64,000 bases of DNA, from the NCBI RefSeq assembly GCF_030848805.1, contig NC_092369.1, positions 558,001-622,000 of the forward strand, written 5' to 3'. Shown in pieces: positions 34,304 to 47,585 of the stretch (positions are counted from its first letter, which is position 1; each line of letters opens with the position of its first letter). The notes beneath the pieces are model-generated. The model had not been told where the DNA came from and searched no databases. It worked only from the letters and a program-made list of their open reading frames with translations. Source of the stretch: Temnothorax longispinosus. Taxonomy: Eukaryota > Arthropoda > Insecta > Hymenoptera > Formicidae. Made by a program: the position numbers and the translations under genes.

Positions 34304-37300
34304 AGAGAGAATAAAACGCTATCGTTTATCTTTAATTTGTTTTATCTCACTTGGCGATCTGCGCAGTAATTTCCTCTCATCATTACAACACAGAAGAAAT
34401 GCATGCTAGATAAATTCGATGTAAATCGAATGCCGTGCTGATGTATAAAAAAAATTGCATGATATATCGGAAAATCTAAGATATTCATCCTCGTGCATTC
34501 TTAGCTTCGCTTTGTCAGGAAGTTCAGCCGTGCATACCGATCGCGTGACGGCGGTAGCGAAATTTGCAGTTTTCCGGATGTTTTCTTTTCAGCGGGATGA
34601 ACTCGAGGCGAGTGAGGGAGGGCAGATCGCATCGCGTATTCCGTGTCCGTCGCGAAAGCGCGGAGAATACACCGCGACGAAGGCGAGTTTTCCGATCTCC
34701 CGGCGGAAGATCGGATCTTTCGCTTCTTCCCGTAATATCTCTTTTCACTTCATTGAGGAATTCGCTTTACTGAAAGTAGCAACTGGGGCGAATCACGAAT
34801 TCCCTTTCAACGTATATCGAATTATAGGGGGATGGTCTTGGGTGAAGGCGCGCGCACTTTTAAACCTGTTTTACGCCGTGAACTTTTGATAAGGTTTTCA
34901 CGGCCCGATTTTGCCCCCCCCCCCCCCGGTCGCGTAAAGTTCATGAACCTTCGCAACACACCGTACGCACACACGCCGTTACACGCCATCATATAACACT
35001 CCCTCGTTCCACATCAATTACTGATCTTCTTAACGTGTTACGCTACCACCGCCCGCTCGTATTAATCCTTCAATCTTGTCACAAAATTGTAACTTTTCCC
35101 TTTATTAAATAATTTACGCTATTGTTACAAACTTTCATAAGCCGAGCTTAACAACACGTGTAACACGTAAATAGGTACTGTGTGAAGCCTCGTAAATACA
35201 TCATTCTTTGCAAATATCTAACCTAACCGCTTCGCTTCTCGTATTTCTGTTTATCTAAAATTTATCAAAAAAGTTATAAGGAAAGTTGTAGTAATGGCTA
35301 AAATATAATGCATCCTATTTAAGTAATGATCAGTTCGATTAACTTTATTTAACTCTATTAAGTTTTCTTTAAACGTACTTTTATTTACTTTTTATCCTCT
35401 CCTGATTCCGAAAGCGACAGACAATTAAATTAAGATTGCAGTAATTGACGGCAGAGAAGTCGGTACTGAATTTATTTTCACGCTAGTTTCCAATCGCTCA
35501 ATCAACGAATCTGGGTCAGAAAAACTCTGCATAAATGCCGTCTGAATGCCGACGTTTTCGAGTTATACGTTCAATAGGTGCGCAATCACTGGTACCCATG
35601 GCACAATGCAATGTATCTGCATCGAACTGCGAGAAACGTCTCACCGCGACATTTATGCTATCCACTAAGGGAGAACCCGCGTGAGTTCGCCGCGCCGCGC
35701 CGCGCCGCAACGTGTATTCGCGAGACCGCGTTGTGCATCAATAATATGCTCTTTTAATCGGCGATGCTGTTCGCGATGCTCTCAAATATGCTATCGCGCG
35801 GCTTAACCCCGGCGTAACGGGTATTTTATACATTCGCTTTGACGGCGTTATTCCGGTGCATTAGGTTCGGCAGCGATGGCGGCGGCCGTTGTCGACGCGA
35901 CGCGAAATATATGCGTTCTCACGTACGTACGAAATAGGCGAGGTTAAAAAGTCCGGAAAGAGGCGAAAAAATCTCTGCAACAGCGGAGGAGCGACCGCGA
36001 GCGAGACTCTTTTTGCGCGCGTCGACGGTGAACGAGGGGTGGCGTGTGTGAGGGTACGCCACGGGGGACACGGGGGGGGGGGGAGAGAGAAAAAGTATGT
36101 ATGTACAACGGCGCTCGGCAACGGCATTCAGATGGTAACGAGCGCGCGTTCATTGAACGACATCGGCAGTTTTGGAGGGATTTAACGATCCGAACCGTTC
36201 ATGAAGCGATTTACGAGGTTTTTGGGCGCGAAACGCGGAGGCGCGTATACTCGTAGAAGGATTATTGCCGCCGCCGCCAGCGTTACGCTCCGCGGGAATT
36301 AATCGATAATAAAACTGACTGAATAAACCACCAACCAGTGATAGTGAATTACGGCCGCGCGAGATAACAGCGATACATTCACGCGCTGTCTTCGTGGTGG
36401 ACGACGACGCTGACGGTGGGAATCTCGTTTACGGATTTCGACAGCGCGGCCGACGAAGTTGATGTATTTGCGCATTTCGCGCGAAAATCCCTTGTTTGTC
36501 TGTCGTGTGCACAAAGTGCGTGCGTTCGCCGGCCGATCGCGCGTAAACTCGCTCCGCTCCGCGCATATCCGAGATTGTGCAGTTGGCACAAAGCCCTCCG
36601 CTTCCTATATTTCGGAGCTCCGCGAGTATAAACAAGCCGAGAGCGCGAACGAACGGGCGCCGAAAGCAGAAGGAACAGGTCAAATGGGAAAGGGCTTTTG
36701 CAAGTGACTGGCGATAAATCAGAGATAGATGCCGACAATAAGCAACGAGTAATAGGGCGATTCGATGCTGCGCGAGCGATACCCGGGCCGACCTGGACGA
36801 TCGGCAGAATATAATCGGCGCGCAACGGTCGCGACTCCCGGCAACAATGCGCTTTAATGTCGCGTGAAACGCGCGCGCGGTCCATCCGCTCCGACGGATC
36901 CATAGAAAAATTTTGCATGCGGCGCGGCGGCCGTAGAAAATGTCACGGTGACAGTTTGTCGATATCCCCCGTTGGGCCGGCAAATAATGGAACCGGGGGG
37001 TGAAAACATCACCGGGGACGACGAGCCAGAGCTTTGCGCTGCCAGACGTTTCGCGCGGTAATTCGGGATCTTCCTTCTTCACGGAGCTTGCGAAGGATCA
37101 AAATCCTTATATGTGGAAAGTTACTGGGCGATACGTCGTTTATCATATAAGCAGCTTTAAACTTGAATTTCTCTGTTTATCGTTCGACGCTAATGAGAAA
37201 TATATAAAGCGTTCTCCATCAGTTCGGTTCAATCATTTCCAGAATTATTTGCAGACGAGAAACCTCTAATAAACTTTTATCGATTCTTTGCGATATTAGT

Positions 37301-37362
37301 ATGAAATTAAATTTATACATGTAATCTAATAGAAATGTTGAAATCTCTAAAAACAAGAATGG
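34304..37362. other. CpG-rich gene desert
   Basis: A stretch of C at 34,915-34,927 and a G-run at 36,070-36,083 lie here. Open frames up to 217 codons (36,429-37,082, minus) overlap others on both strands in the CpG-rich zone 35,690-37,020 and show no domain. GCCGC units repeat at about 35,688-35,709. No gene is supported. Confidence 0.5.
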
Positions 37363-37990
37363 AGGAAGTTGAGGTAATTTGAAACACGTGGACAAGTTGA
37401 ACCATCACGATATCTAGATTATTAAATGTTACAACTTAGCGGACAGTAGTGGAATACCAGCTGCTGGACCGCTGACTTAATGTACAAAGCGGCAGCGTGG
37501 CACACCGTGTTATAAAGTTAAATTAAAACTGAAGATTTAAGGTTAGTATATAAACTTTTATTTTGCAGCCAATCTACTTCACAGAATCTTAGTCGCTTTT
37601 TGTTGCATGTAAACTTTAATGTAGTCCATTTAGCAAGTGTTGTATACATTTCTACCGTACATACAATAAATTAGAATTATATAATAAATATATCATATAA
37701 TAATTATTATAGACTATTTTATTATTAATATACCTTAAAATACAATAAAAAAATTTTGTTTTCAAGATTAATAAAGTGTTTCACCTTGCCCAACATTGTC
37801 CAAATTACCCTACAAAATCTATTTTTTAAAAATTTGTTGCAACATTAAACACATAAATAAACGAAATTTGTTAGCGTAACACGTAACAAACATTTGGCAT
37901 CACAACTCAGCGAAAACAAAGTTCAGTTATCTAATAATTTTCAAGTTATATCCTGAAAAAGGCGTAGGGTCCAAATTACCCCAACTTCCT
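37363..37990. mobile_element. 628-bp non-autonomous element with ~20-bp inverted ends
   Basis: The left end AGGAAGTTGAGGTAATTTGA matches the reverse complement of the right end, AGGAAGTTGGGGTAATTTGG, at 18 of 20 positions. An inner TGTCCAAATTACCCTAC near 37,797 repeats the end motif in inverted orientation. No target duplication is clear and there is no coding frame. Confidence 0.65.
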
Positions 37991-40660
37991 TTATCTCTTA
38001 TCCAATTCTTGAATTCTTACGATTTCAGGCTGCCAAATAAATGATACTTATTCTTTTACGTCTATTTCTCCTTCTCATCTACCACGATCACGAGCAGCGT
38101 GCTCGATTGATTTCGGCATGTAGGTTGCACGTGATCTCGATTCGTTCCGACCGCTATCGGTGGCACCGACTTTTCTCGTTCCTCGTTCGCGAAATTGTTC
38201 GATGCCAAAGGCAGGGTGGAATTAAAGAATTAGAGTTTGGCTGGCGCGAAGAGTAGAGTGGAGGAGCCGAAGGGCCGCTAATGAAATAAGCTGCTCCCAA
38301 TCGCGCCGCGCCTTAAAGTAATTAATTGTTGTCGCGACGAAATCGTGGCGCAAATAGAACGGCGCAGATGGCCCGCGACGCGAAAGGAGAAAGCTCGTCG
38401 ATGGGAGCTGCCGATAATCCATAATTCTCTCACCCTAAAGTAAGAAACTTTAGCCGCCTCTTGGCGCTCCGTATGTTTAAATTTCTACTGTCGCCGTTAA
38501 GACACTGTCGTAATGGCTACGCTATTTGCCCTTATCTTCTCTTCGTTTATAATTATATGTTTCATGTATTTCATAAGAATATTATATTACACACACTTCT
38601 AATTATGCACAAATTCTAACAAACCCCTTGAAAACGTGTCATCAATTTGTAAGTAAAATCTCCACCATAAAATCTGTGATATAAGTATACGATAATTTCT
38701 GTGAGATTGATAAGTAAATAAAGCAAATATTTTACTGAGAATACGTGACAAGACCTCTAAAAATTTATAGATCTCATCAATGCGAAAAGTTCCAAATTAA
38801 TTGATGCTCGATCGAAGTGCATCTTTCAGTAGTGTCGTATTAATCACAACCTGATATTGTGTGGAATAAAGAGGAATTAGGAGCATGAAATTCGAGGAGA
38901 AATCTTGTATCCCGCGCTACTGGCAATTAGTTGTTGTCGTCCGGCAAAGCGTATAGAAGTACGAGACGAAACAGGAGATTAATAAGCGACAAGAAGACTC
39001 GGAGAATTTATTATCATCGTTAATCAGTAGCTCCTACCACACGCCACTAACTTCTCTCTTCCCAGCGCAGCGCAGACGACGTTTTCTTTTATTTTTCTCG
39101 TTTCGCTGCCCACGGGCTATTATTCGATGTTAAAAATCAAGTAAAATTGAAAAGAAAATGGGGTAAATCTGGTGACTGGCGAATACTGACAATTAAAAGA
39201 ATGAAAACCTGTGTCTCGAGTCATCAAACTCGTAAACGATTCACGTAGCACAATTTTTAAATAAAATAAAGAGAAAATAACAAGACATGATAAGTAATTG
39301 ATTAAAATGCTGTCAAAGAATTTAACTGTTATTGAAATAACTTATTACTTATTTTATGAAAATATGAAAAGGATTTATGCTCGATGCGTTTTTCTAAAAA
39401 TAAAAGGGAAGATAATGTATTACCTTCTATGCATGTATAACTATTAACAGGATAACGAGTAAACACGCAACGTTATTATAATAATCGGATCACATTGACT
39501 ATCTTAAAGACTTTAACAAAAATGCTCGTCGGCGCAAATAAAAACAGAATGCGCAAGGAAATGAAGATTATGTGATATGAAGAGAAGCTGAAGAAATAAC
39601 TTCGATTTTTTTTAGTAGTCCTCATTTCTTAATGCAACCCTTTCTTTCCATTTCAACGTGTTTGCCATTGGGAATGCAAGAAGCAACGTGGTATTAAGCA
39701 ATTTCAAAGGAATTAAAGAATACAATGATAAGATACATTTTTTCTCATCAGCGACAACCTCATTATGCGACGGGGCAATTAGTTCCGGCCACAAAGTACG
39801 TGGAGAAAGAGGCAAAACCTTTGAGACGAGAGTACCAAAGTGAAGCTTAAAGGTTCATTATTAATGTCCGCTTTTCAATATAAACTGAGGTTTCCGATTG
39901 TTCATTTCTCTTTTTATTCCCGATTGACAATGGTTTTTGCATCAATATACTCGGAGACAAACTATTGCTTTAAGAATCAAAGGGCTATAAAAAACGCACG
40001 AGTAAACAGCAAACTTTATTGCAATAAACGGAATCGCGTTCTAAATCAATTCCTATTATTCCAGAAAATAATAATATCGTTATTATCGTCATTATTTTTT
40101 TCTCTCATTACGACTGTTAGTACGAATATGTAATATTAATATGCTATTATGAATGCACGATATTCCTTAATATTTTTTAAATAAATCATAACAATATAAG
40201 TTGCGAGGTGTGGTATTATTAAAATCGTAAGAACACGCTTCCGTCGTGTCACGAGACCCTTCCGGCACACGGCACACTGTTACAAAAGGGCGAAAGCGAG
40301 AAATGAAACGCGCCACAGCAACGCGCTCTCTCAAAATTTATTGTCGTCGTCAGATATTTCCTCTGCCCGATTCTCATCCGGCCTGTTATCCCGCCTCTCT
40401 CGCTCGTCCGACGCTCCGTTGAATACGGAGAATAATTGAAATTAGACAGCGGCAATATGAAGAGACGCGGAGACGCGGAGACGCGGACGAACGCTGTACC
40501 TTAATGAAATAAGGCTCTCCTAATCACAGCAGCTATATCGCGCTCTAACCCAATTAGCGACGCTCGCGAGAAAAGACTTCACAATACGAAAACGGAAATC
40601 ACAAAAGCGGAAATTCGCCACTGTCGCTAATCGTTAACGAGTCATTTATTCAGAGATAAA
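37991..40660. other. Gene-free stretch
   Basis: Short domain-free frames only. Tandem AGACGCGG units lie at 40,463-40,486. The rest is AT-rich with a CpG-rich patch at 38,100-38,420. Confidence 0.5.
40463..40486. repeat. Three tandem AGACGCGG units
   Basis: Perfect 8-bp period in a CpG-rich context. Confidence 0.85.
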
Positions 40661-40985
40661 ATAGAAAAAAAGTGTGCAAGTAGAAACTTGCACATTGCTT
40701 TCTCCTGTTTTTTTTATGCATAATTATTATTAGTAGATATTTATTAATTTGGCTTTCTCATAGAGAAAGCAATGTACAGGTTTCCACTTGCACACTTGAA
40801 AACTATAAGAAAGCAATGTGCAAGTTTCTACTTGCTCACTTAAACAAGTTTCTACTTGCACACTTAAAAACTATGAGAAAGCAATGTACAAGTTTCCACT
40901 TGCACACTTAAAAACTATGAGGAAGCAGTACAAGTTTCTACTAGCACATTTAGTTTCTACTTGCACACTTTTTTATGAATAGAGT
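40661..40985. repeat. Tandem array of a small palindrome with AAGCAATGT spacers
   Basis: Repeated GTGCAAGTTTCTACTTGCAC units (themselves palindromic) alternate with AAACTATGAGAAAGCAATGT. There are five or six copies of unequal length. The hairpin motif GCTTTCTCATAGAGAAAGC sits at 40,752-40,770. The same unit is found singly at 10,774, tying this array to the hairpin-ended family. Confidence 0.8.
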
Positions 40986-41600
40986 ATCATTAAAGATAGA
41001 TTGATGTTGTATTTAGCTTGATATCTCAAATTTGCGGAAATTAGAGCAATCACGTAGATTTTTTTAAACAGAAATTGGTAACCTTTTTATTATCAGCAAT
41101 TTTTATCAATTCTATTATATTCTTCAATTTTTTCTACCCCTATTTCATATATAATTCTTTAAAATTTAATTAATTCTATTATATTTTTCAGATTTTTTTA
41201 CCCCAATTTCATATATAATTCTTTAAAATTTAATTAATCAGTTCTTGAGTTATAGAAATTTCAGTAAACTTAATTGACTGTTTTTTGCTTCCTTATAGAG
41301 GAAGCTTTGTTTTCGTTATTTTTAACAGAAATTGGTAACTAATCAACCAAATCCAGGACTAATCTTAACGAATTATATATGAAATAGGGGTGAAAAAGAC
41401 TGAAGAATATAATAAAATTAATAAAAATTGTTAATAATAAAAGAGTTACCAATTTCTGTTAAAAAAAAACAGCCAAGTTTACTGAAATTTCTATAACTCA
41501 AGAACTGATTAATTAAATTTTAAAGAATTATATATGAAATAGGGGTAGAAAAATCTAAAAAATATAATAGAATTAGAAATAGATCGATATCTCAAATATT
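40986..41600. repeat. Head-to-head copies of the hairpin-ended repeat
   Basis: The blocks ATTATATATGAAATAGGGGT, AACAGAAATTGGTAAC and ATTTCTATAACTC occur in reverse orientation at 41,055-41,275 and forward at 41,310-41,580. The hairpin GCTTCCTTATAGAGGAAGC (41,287-41,305) lies at the turning point, so the whole is a large imperfect palindrome. No coding frame. Confidence 0.7.
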
Positions 41601-41661
41601 GAGAAAGCTATAGCGTAAAACACGCTTTACTAAAAAATGAAAATCCCCTTAAAATTTATAA

Positions 41662-42903
41662 GGTAAATGCCTATGCCCGACACCTATAAGGCCGACCAAA
41701 CAAAAAAATGGCGTTGTCAAGCGTGACGAAAATAAATTCGATAAAAAGTTTCATACTGGTGGATAGCTTCATCCATGCACTTTCCAAAAATCGTAGACTC
41801 AATCCATTCCGTCAAGTATTTTTCTAGATAAAGAAGAATAAAGGCGCACTAGTGCGTGCCCCCTCTACCGACCAGCTGTGCCCAATTCCGACTGGGCATG
41901 CCCCTATTGCCGACCACCTTTTATCAGAGCATGCAGAGCATGCAGAGCGAAGGTTTTAAACGAAAAATAAACATAAAAGATTATAATATTTTCTCATTTC
42001 TTTACTGCCAGTCACAAAAATCTATAGATATCTCTGCGTAATGTAATCTGCGTAGCAGATACTCGGTCGGAATTGGGCACAGCTGGTCGGTAAAGGGAAT
42101 AAATTATTGTACGCAGACTTCGATCATAAACTCTACAGCATTTATGATCGAACAACAAAATCTATAATATTTTTAAAATATTATTTTAAAATTTACAAAA
42201 TTTATAATATTTTTTACAGATATTTTAGTGTTCGACAATACACTGACGTTTACGTGTACGGTACTGGGGACATGCAGGCGTTTTGCTGTGTCTAACCTCG
42301 ACCATCAAATAAATAAAAAAAAATGACAGTTTTTGACTGATTTTTTTTCCGAATATGGGCAATCAAACTGTAACGAACCATTTAGCGCTCGAATTATTCC
42401 TTACAAAAGGATTTTGAACGAAATACGGACTATTTAGGCGACCGACAATTCTTAACGGCACGAACACGATAACTGGTGCCCCTTGATTTGACTGTGGTTT
42501 CTGGTAGTATTTTTTACGCTGAACAAAAAGTTATATAGGTCTTATAGGGCTAACTGCTTTAGTTTTCGAGATATGCAGTATTAAAGCTCAAAATTTTGTT
42601 CAGCGTAAAAAATACTACCAGAAACCACAGTCAAATCATCAAGGGGCACCAGTTATCGTGTTCTCCCCTTCTTAACCTCACTCTTAAGAATACGCGTAGA
42701 TGGTGACGTGCGGCAAGAAATGCGAAAAAAATATATCTAATTATTGTACTTACTCTGCACGTTATAATTCTTTTGTACTGCACGAATTCCGGAATTTTTC
42801 TACTCCATTAATCAATGTGTTGATGAATCGGCAGCCTCGTAAATAACGTTTCACGTCAAAGTGGTCGGTAGAGGGAACATGGTCGGCCATAGGGACATTT
42901 ACC
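41662..42903. mobile_element. 1.24-kb TIR element with GGTCGG subterminal motifs
   Basis: The ends GGTAAATGCCTATGCCCGAC and, on the other strand, GGTAAATGTCCCTATGGCCG are inverted repeats. Inside, several copies of (T/G)CCGACCA or its reverse (near 41,676, 41,866, 41,911, 42,085, 42,862, 42,881) cluster toward the ends. A block CCAGCTGTGCCCAATTCCGA (41,874) recurs inverted at 42,066. It encodes nothing recognisable. It carries a nested element at 42,457. Confidence 0.65.
42457..42668. mobile_element. 212-bp hAT-like MITE nested in another element
   Basis: Nearly identical inverted arms of about 67 bp (GAACACGATAACTGGTGCCC at the left; complement ending at 42,663), with the 8-bp direct duplication TTCTTAAC on both sides (42,449-42,456 and 42,669-42,676). 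An 8-bp target site is typical of hAT elements. No coding capacity. Confidence 0.78.
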
Positions 42904-43023
42904 GGTCGACGGATTTTAATAAAATTGGAGGAGAACATACTTTCTATAATACTCTATTTGTGTGCAAAACTTTAACCCGGTATCTAAAAAATTGTAGAAG
43001 TAGATGCGTGTACAAAAAATCCG

Positions 43024-43024
43024 T

Positions 43025-43057
<33 letters not shown>

Positions 43058-43064
43058 TACATAC
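43024..43064. repeat. (CA)n microsatellite
   Basis: CACA-type run with TA and CG interruptions. It creates a Thr-His repeat in an accidental frame. Confidence 0.92.
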
Positions 43065-43094
43065 TTCTGGACATTTTCTACTATAATATGATTT

Positions 43095-43143
43095 CTCGAA
43101 AAAAAATTTTTTCACTATCACAAAGCTTCCTCTATGAGGAAGC
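43095..43143 (-). repeat. Terminal hairpin of the interspersed family, opposite orientation
   Basis: A-run/T-run, then CACAAAGCTTCCTCTATGAG with the perfect hairpin GCTTCCTCTATGAGGAAGC at 43,125-43,143. It closes the repeat cluster that opens near 40,700. Confidence 0.75.
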
Positions 43144-46100
43144 AATTGGTTACATTCAACTTTAATGTTATATATAATATTTTTTATTTTACTTGTATTG
43201 TGAATTTTTTACTCTCTTATCTTTTTGTTAACTGTGCGGTTTCAAGTATTTCACCCATTATTGGATATACTAGGCGCTGAGTTTCCGGAAGATACACGCT
43301 ATCCTAATTATACTACCGCACTCGCTTTCCAACAGCGATAGATTAGACCCGCGCCAGCGCGGGGTAAAGCTCCCTTTTTCCAGATTGCACGCGAGCTAGT
43401 CGGCAAAAATAATTAGATCGAGCGCCAAAGCTTTAAATTAATTTTATCGTTTTAATGAGCTCACTTATGCAACCAGTTTCCTAACCACTCATAACTGCTC
43501 CGCGTAACGGCGGCAGCCGGCTCGACTTTTTTCCAATTAGTATAACGGCAGAAAGCTTGATAAAGCCGGACAAGAATTCGATCGCCGCTGATCGCGAAGT
43601 GGCTCGCGATAATTGAGCTTTCCGAATTTCAGTCGCGAAGGTAGATCGAAGAAATGCTACGAAACGAGTTCGATAATAAAAATCAATTTTTTTGAAAAAC
43701 GCGTTTAGCGAAAGACTTTACGAATGTTTTTCCTTAATCATATACAAAATAATTACAGAATAAATCTAATTTCAAATTAAAAAGTTACTTTGTTTCAAAT
43801 TCCAGGCACATAACAATAATTTTCATATATCTATAATTGTCAGAAAATAGTCACTCCCATTCTCAATTACGATACTCTGTGAATTTCCAATTGTAATCAG
43901 ATTCATCTTCCAATATTAACAGTATAATATCCGCCAAAGCTCCAAGACGCTTTAGGAATTATAAATTTGCTGACTAAATGAGCATTATTAATTTTTTAGG
44001 CCCGTAATTTTTCGCTCGTAAAAAACTTAAATTGTTTGTTACATAAACACGTGCGCGAAGAAGAGTACATTGATTGTGCCAAATGTATACGCTTTCGTAT
44101 TTACATTACCGAAACTCAATTATCCATTATTATGTGGGCGCGATAGTTTGCGAGGCGCTGCATTTTTCAGGCAATACGCCAATACGAGGGAGATTTTGTT
44201 CAAATTGAACAATGACGCATGCCAAAATAATTGCAGGCGAATTCATTCGATAACACATATCACTGCCTGCCGTAAGAACATTGCATTCGCGAACTTTCGC
44301 GCCCTAGTTACAATACACATAGCAAAACGTAATTCGATAAATTGCTTACTGGCACATATTCTAACAACAGCTGTTGACGATATTATGGATCGCTCTTTGG
44401 AAACTTGGGAAGCGAAAATATGTCTGGAGCATTCGCTGGAGCGCCAAATGGATCGTGCTCCGTGTTCACGATCGATTTCGCCAAAGTCGAAAATCAAGTA
44501 AGAAGGGGATTTGTCAGAGAGATAGTGCGATTGTCGAAAGCGCGGGATTTATCTCACTGTTTTTCGACCGATATAGTGCCAACGCCAACCGATAGCCCTA
44601 TCCCCCGAACCGACACCGCGGCGCGCGGCGTTGCGCGTTCACGGCGGGTATCTCGAGAGTGGATTTCCTGTTTGCGGCATCGGCATCGCCGCGCCGCTCG
44701 AGAGACGGAGCACGGCCGCGAGGCTGGTTAAGGACCGACGCGGCGGTGGAGAGACTGCACGAACGAGTGCAGAAACTCCCGGCATCGATATTAAGCTCTT
44801 CCCGGTGCCGTTATTCCGCGCCGCGAGGCCGTCGACCTGCGAAATTTATGAGCCCGAAGCTCGCGTGTTGTGAAAATTCCGGGTGTGCATCTCATCGCGC
44901 CCGATAAGACAAAACGCGCTTCGGGGAGTTATTATTTTAACTTCGACGCTCTTCTGGCTCGCTGAAAGCATGGCACGTAATGGCGAGGATACAAAAGATC
45001 GAGGAGACGACGGGAATCCCCATTGTTGTCAAAATTATCGCTTATACAATTTAAATCTCATGGAAAATTAATTCTCAACGTGATGAAATGTTCTCTACAT
45101 TTATAATTTCTTGTTTGCAATTGAAATATATTTTTAATATCTTTATCAAGATATTAAAAAATATAAAAAACTAAAACTTTGCAAAATTGTTAATAATCCC
45201 TTTCGCAACAAAAAATTAAATATTTCAAATCTTTCTATTATACATGCACATTTATGCTTCCTCATTAGTTATTTTTGAAGAACGTACTTTCCTATATAAT
45301 TGCGTGATTTAAAACGACGAAATTTATCGCGTAATATAGGACGGGAAAAAAATAGCAGTTCTATTGGCGTTTTAACGCGTTACGCCTCGTTATGCACGAT
45401 GTCGCAAGTATGTTGCAAGCTCTCCCGGTAATTAAGTTAGTCGGGGTCGTCGGAGAGGGAGGCTCAGGCATTAATCTCCGTGTAAGTTAATACCGCGATC
45501 GCGTTTACTACGCGGAGCGTGCGTTGGAGAGGGTCGCTGCTCCCGAATCGGAAACAGACTGGCTGGCACACAAAAACTCTAATAATGTCGGTCGTTACAA
45601 ACGGTTAAAAGCGGGGCTGCCTTGTACTGCAAGTGAAACTACTATTTACACGGTCCGTATACCGATTATAGCGTCCGTTTTAAGCAATTATCGTTACGGG
45701 GCGTCCAATGTTGGATCCGGCGTTCCTTGCGTCGTAAGGAACTTTTTTATCGTCCCAATAAAACAAGAGTATTATGTACCTACACGGTAACAAGTAGTTG
45801 ATACAGAGATTGCGCGAAATATCAGATTTATTTAAAGAAAAACATGAAAGATTCACTAGATCTAAAGTAATCCTTCTGACAGTGGACATATGGGATTTGT
45901 TTAACTTTAAAATAGTTACTGTATATATATATTACATATTAGTTGACTGTAGTGTTTGGTTCTTGTAAGTATAGTATTAAGAGTTTATCATAACATAATT
46001 AAACGAAGAAACTTGCTGCTACATTTCTAAATACGGCATGCAAGAGCAAATTTCTGTGCGGAATACATAATGTGCATAAATATTTCTGTCAGAAGCTATA

Positions 46101-46268
46101 TAATCAGCAAGGCAAGCAATCAAGGCACAGTTTCCTTTTAGTCTTACAATATGTAATTAATATAATATTAAGGATCGGTGTTATCTTTATTTTTATAATC
46201 TTGAAAAATGTTATTCAATATCAGTGTCTGGATCTGTTTTAAAAATAAAAAACTTCTTTATTCGCAAT

Positions 46269-46272
<4 letters not shown>

Positions 46273-46317
<45 letters not shown>

Positions 46318-46319
46318 TT
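46273..46319. repeat. (CT)n microsatellite
   Basis: About 20 CT units followed by TTTCTCTTTCTCC. Confidence 0.95.
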
Positions 46320-47463
46320 CTCCCTCGCTATTTCTATATACCGACAATAAATAAAAACCGCGAAACCGTCCGCACCAGATTTCGCGGACGGCGCGGGTGG
46401 CGCACTTACGATCGTCGAAGCGACTGCACGCAACGATCGCGTCGATTTAATGGACGCTGCCGATAACTGAAAGCGCCATTCTATCTTTGCATTTTGCGCG
46501 CCGCGCTTGAGTGGACAAACGGCGATGCGACGCGGTGAAAATATGCGCCGAGAATACTTTGCGTGGATTTCACCGCCGAGTGATCTATATAGGGTCGTGT
46601 GTACCGGTCGGAGATTTATCTCGAGGAAAATTAAAGCGGCGGAATTTCGCGGCCTCGCCGCGCCGCGCGTGTTCTTCACGCACTGAAAAACGAGCCGTCG
46701 GTACTTTTATACTTTGCAAAACACGATGCATTTTGCTACAAAGATATAACAACTCGTACAATAATAAGAGCATCCTATATAGGTATGAGCTCGCGAGCTT
46801 TTCTCAACGATACTACAAATTCGATAGTATTGGTTCTCGAATATCCTCGTTCGCCGCAACACCCGATACAGCTCCGTTTTATCGCAAGTATCTTGGCGAG
46901 TATCTTGATCGGCATGTCCATCGCGAGTTTGGACCAGACAATCGGAAAAATCGCACGATCGTTTCACTCTACCTCTGCGAGGAGATAGAAAAGGGAAAGC
47001 GCGCAAGGCTAAATGCACGTCTCTTTCCGCGAGATGTACTAGAATCTCCGACCGTTAAATGGAAGCAGCAGCCTCAATTATTTCCTCGTTTTCTTACTTT
47101 ATTTGTTCTTATTCCCCACTTCCAGATTCTCCATTTTAACGCCGTCTCTCACTCACTTTCTCGTTCTTGTTCACATCACGATGAAACTTAAGTAATTGAT
47201 AGTTCCGCAAACTAATCGTTTTGTCAAATTACATCTCATTCTTGAGATATAAAGTAAAGTAATCAATTTTATCGCATAAATCTCGCGTTTAGACTCGCGG
47301 TTAGACGGTATGCAGAAATATTTTCTAAATTATATATAAAATTCAAAGATAGACGAGACAAAACTCGGAAAACATTTAAATTTTGCACATTATTTAAATG
47401 TGTAGCATAAATTTATAATAACCATCCAATTTTTTAATTCAGACCTTTTTTAAATAGCAATGA

Positions 47464-47585
47464 TATTATGCACAGTAAAAATTTCATATTCGTGAGGATT
47501 TTGTAAAACTGTTGTGGAAATAATTATTATGCACAGTAGAAATTTCATCTTCGTGGAGGTTTTGCAAAATTATCGCGAACATAAA
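47464..47585. repeat. Imperfect 61-bp tandem duplication
   Basis: TATTATGCACAGTAAAAATT (47,464) and TATTATGCACAGTAGAAATT (47,525) start two adjacent units that stay alignable for about 60 bp with scattered differences. Confidence 0.8.

Noticed and set aside
36379..37082. Overlapping minus frames of 179 and 217 codons
   Set aside because: Two long frames in different registers over the same CpG-rich DNA, plus plus-strand frames. This is typical of stop-poor GC-rich sequence, not of a gene.
40661..40985. CRISPR array
   Set aside because: Repeat units are palindromic and variable in length, spacers are the same sequence each time, there are no cas genes, and the genome is eukaryotic.
46511..47191. 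226-codon plus-strand open frame
   Set aside because: No domain, signal peptide or repeat. Composition follows the local DNA, and minus-strand frames overlap it. Kept as unsupported.
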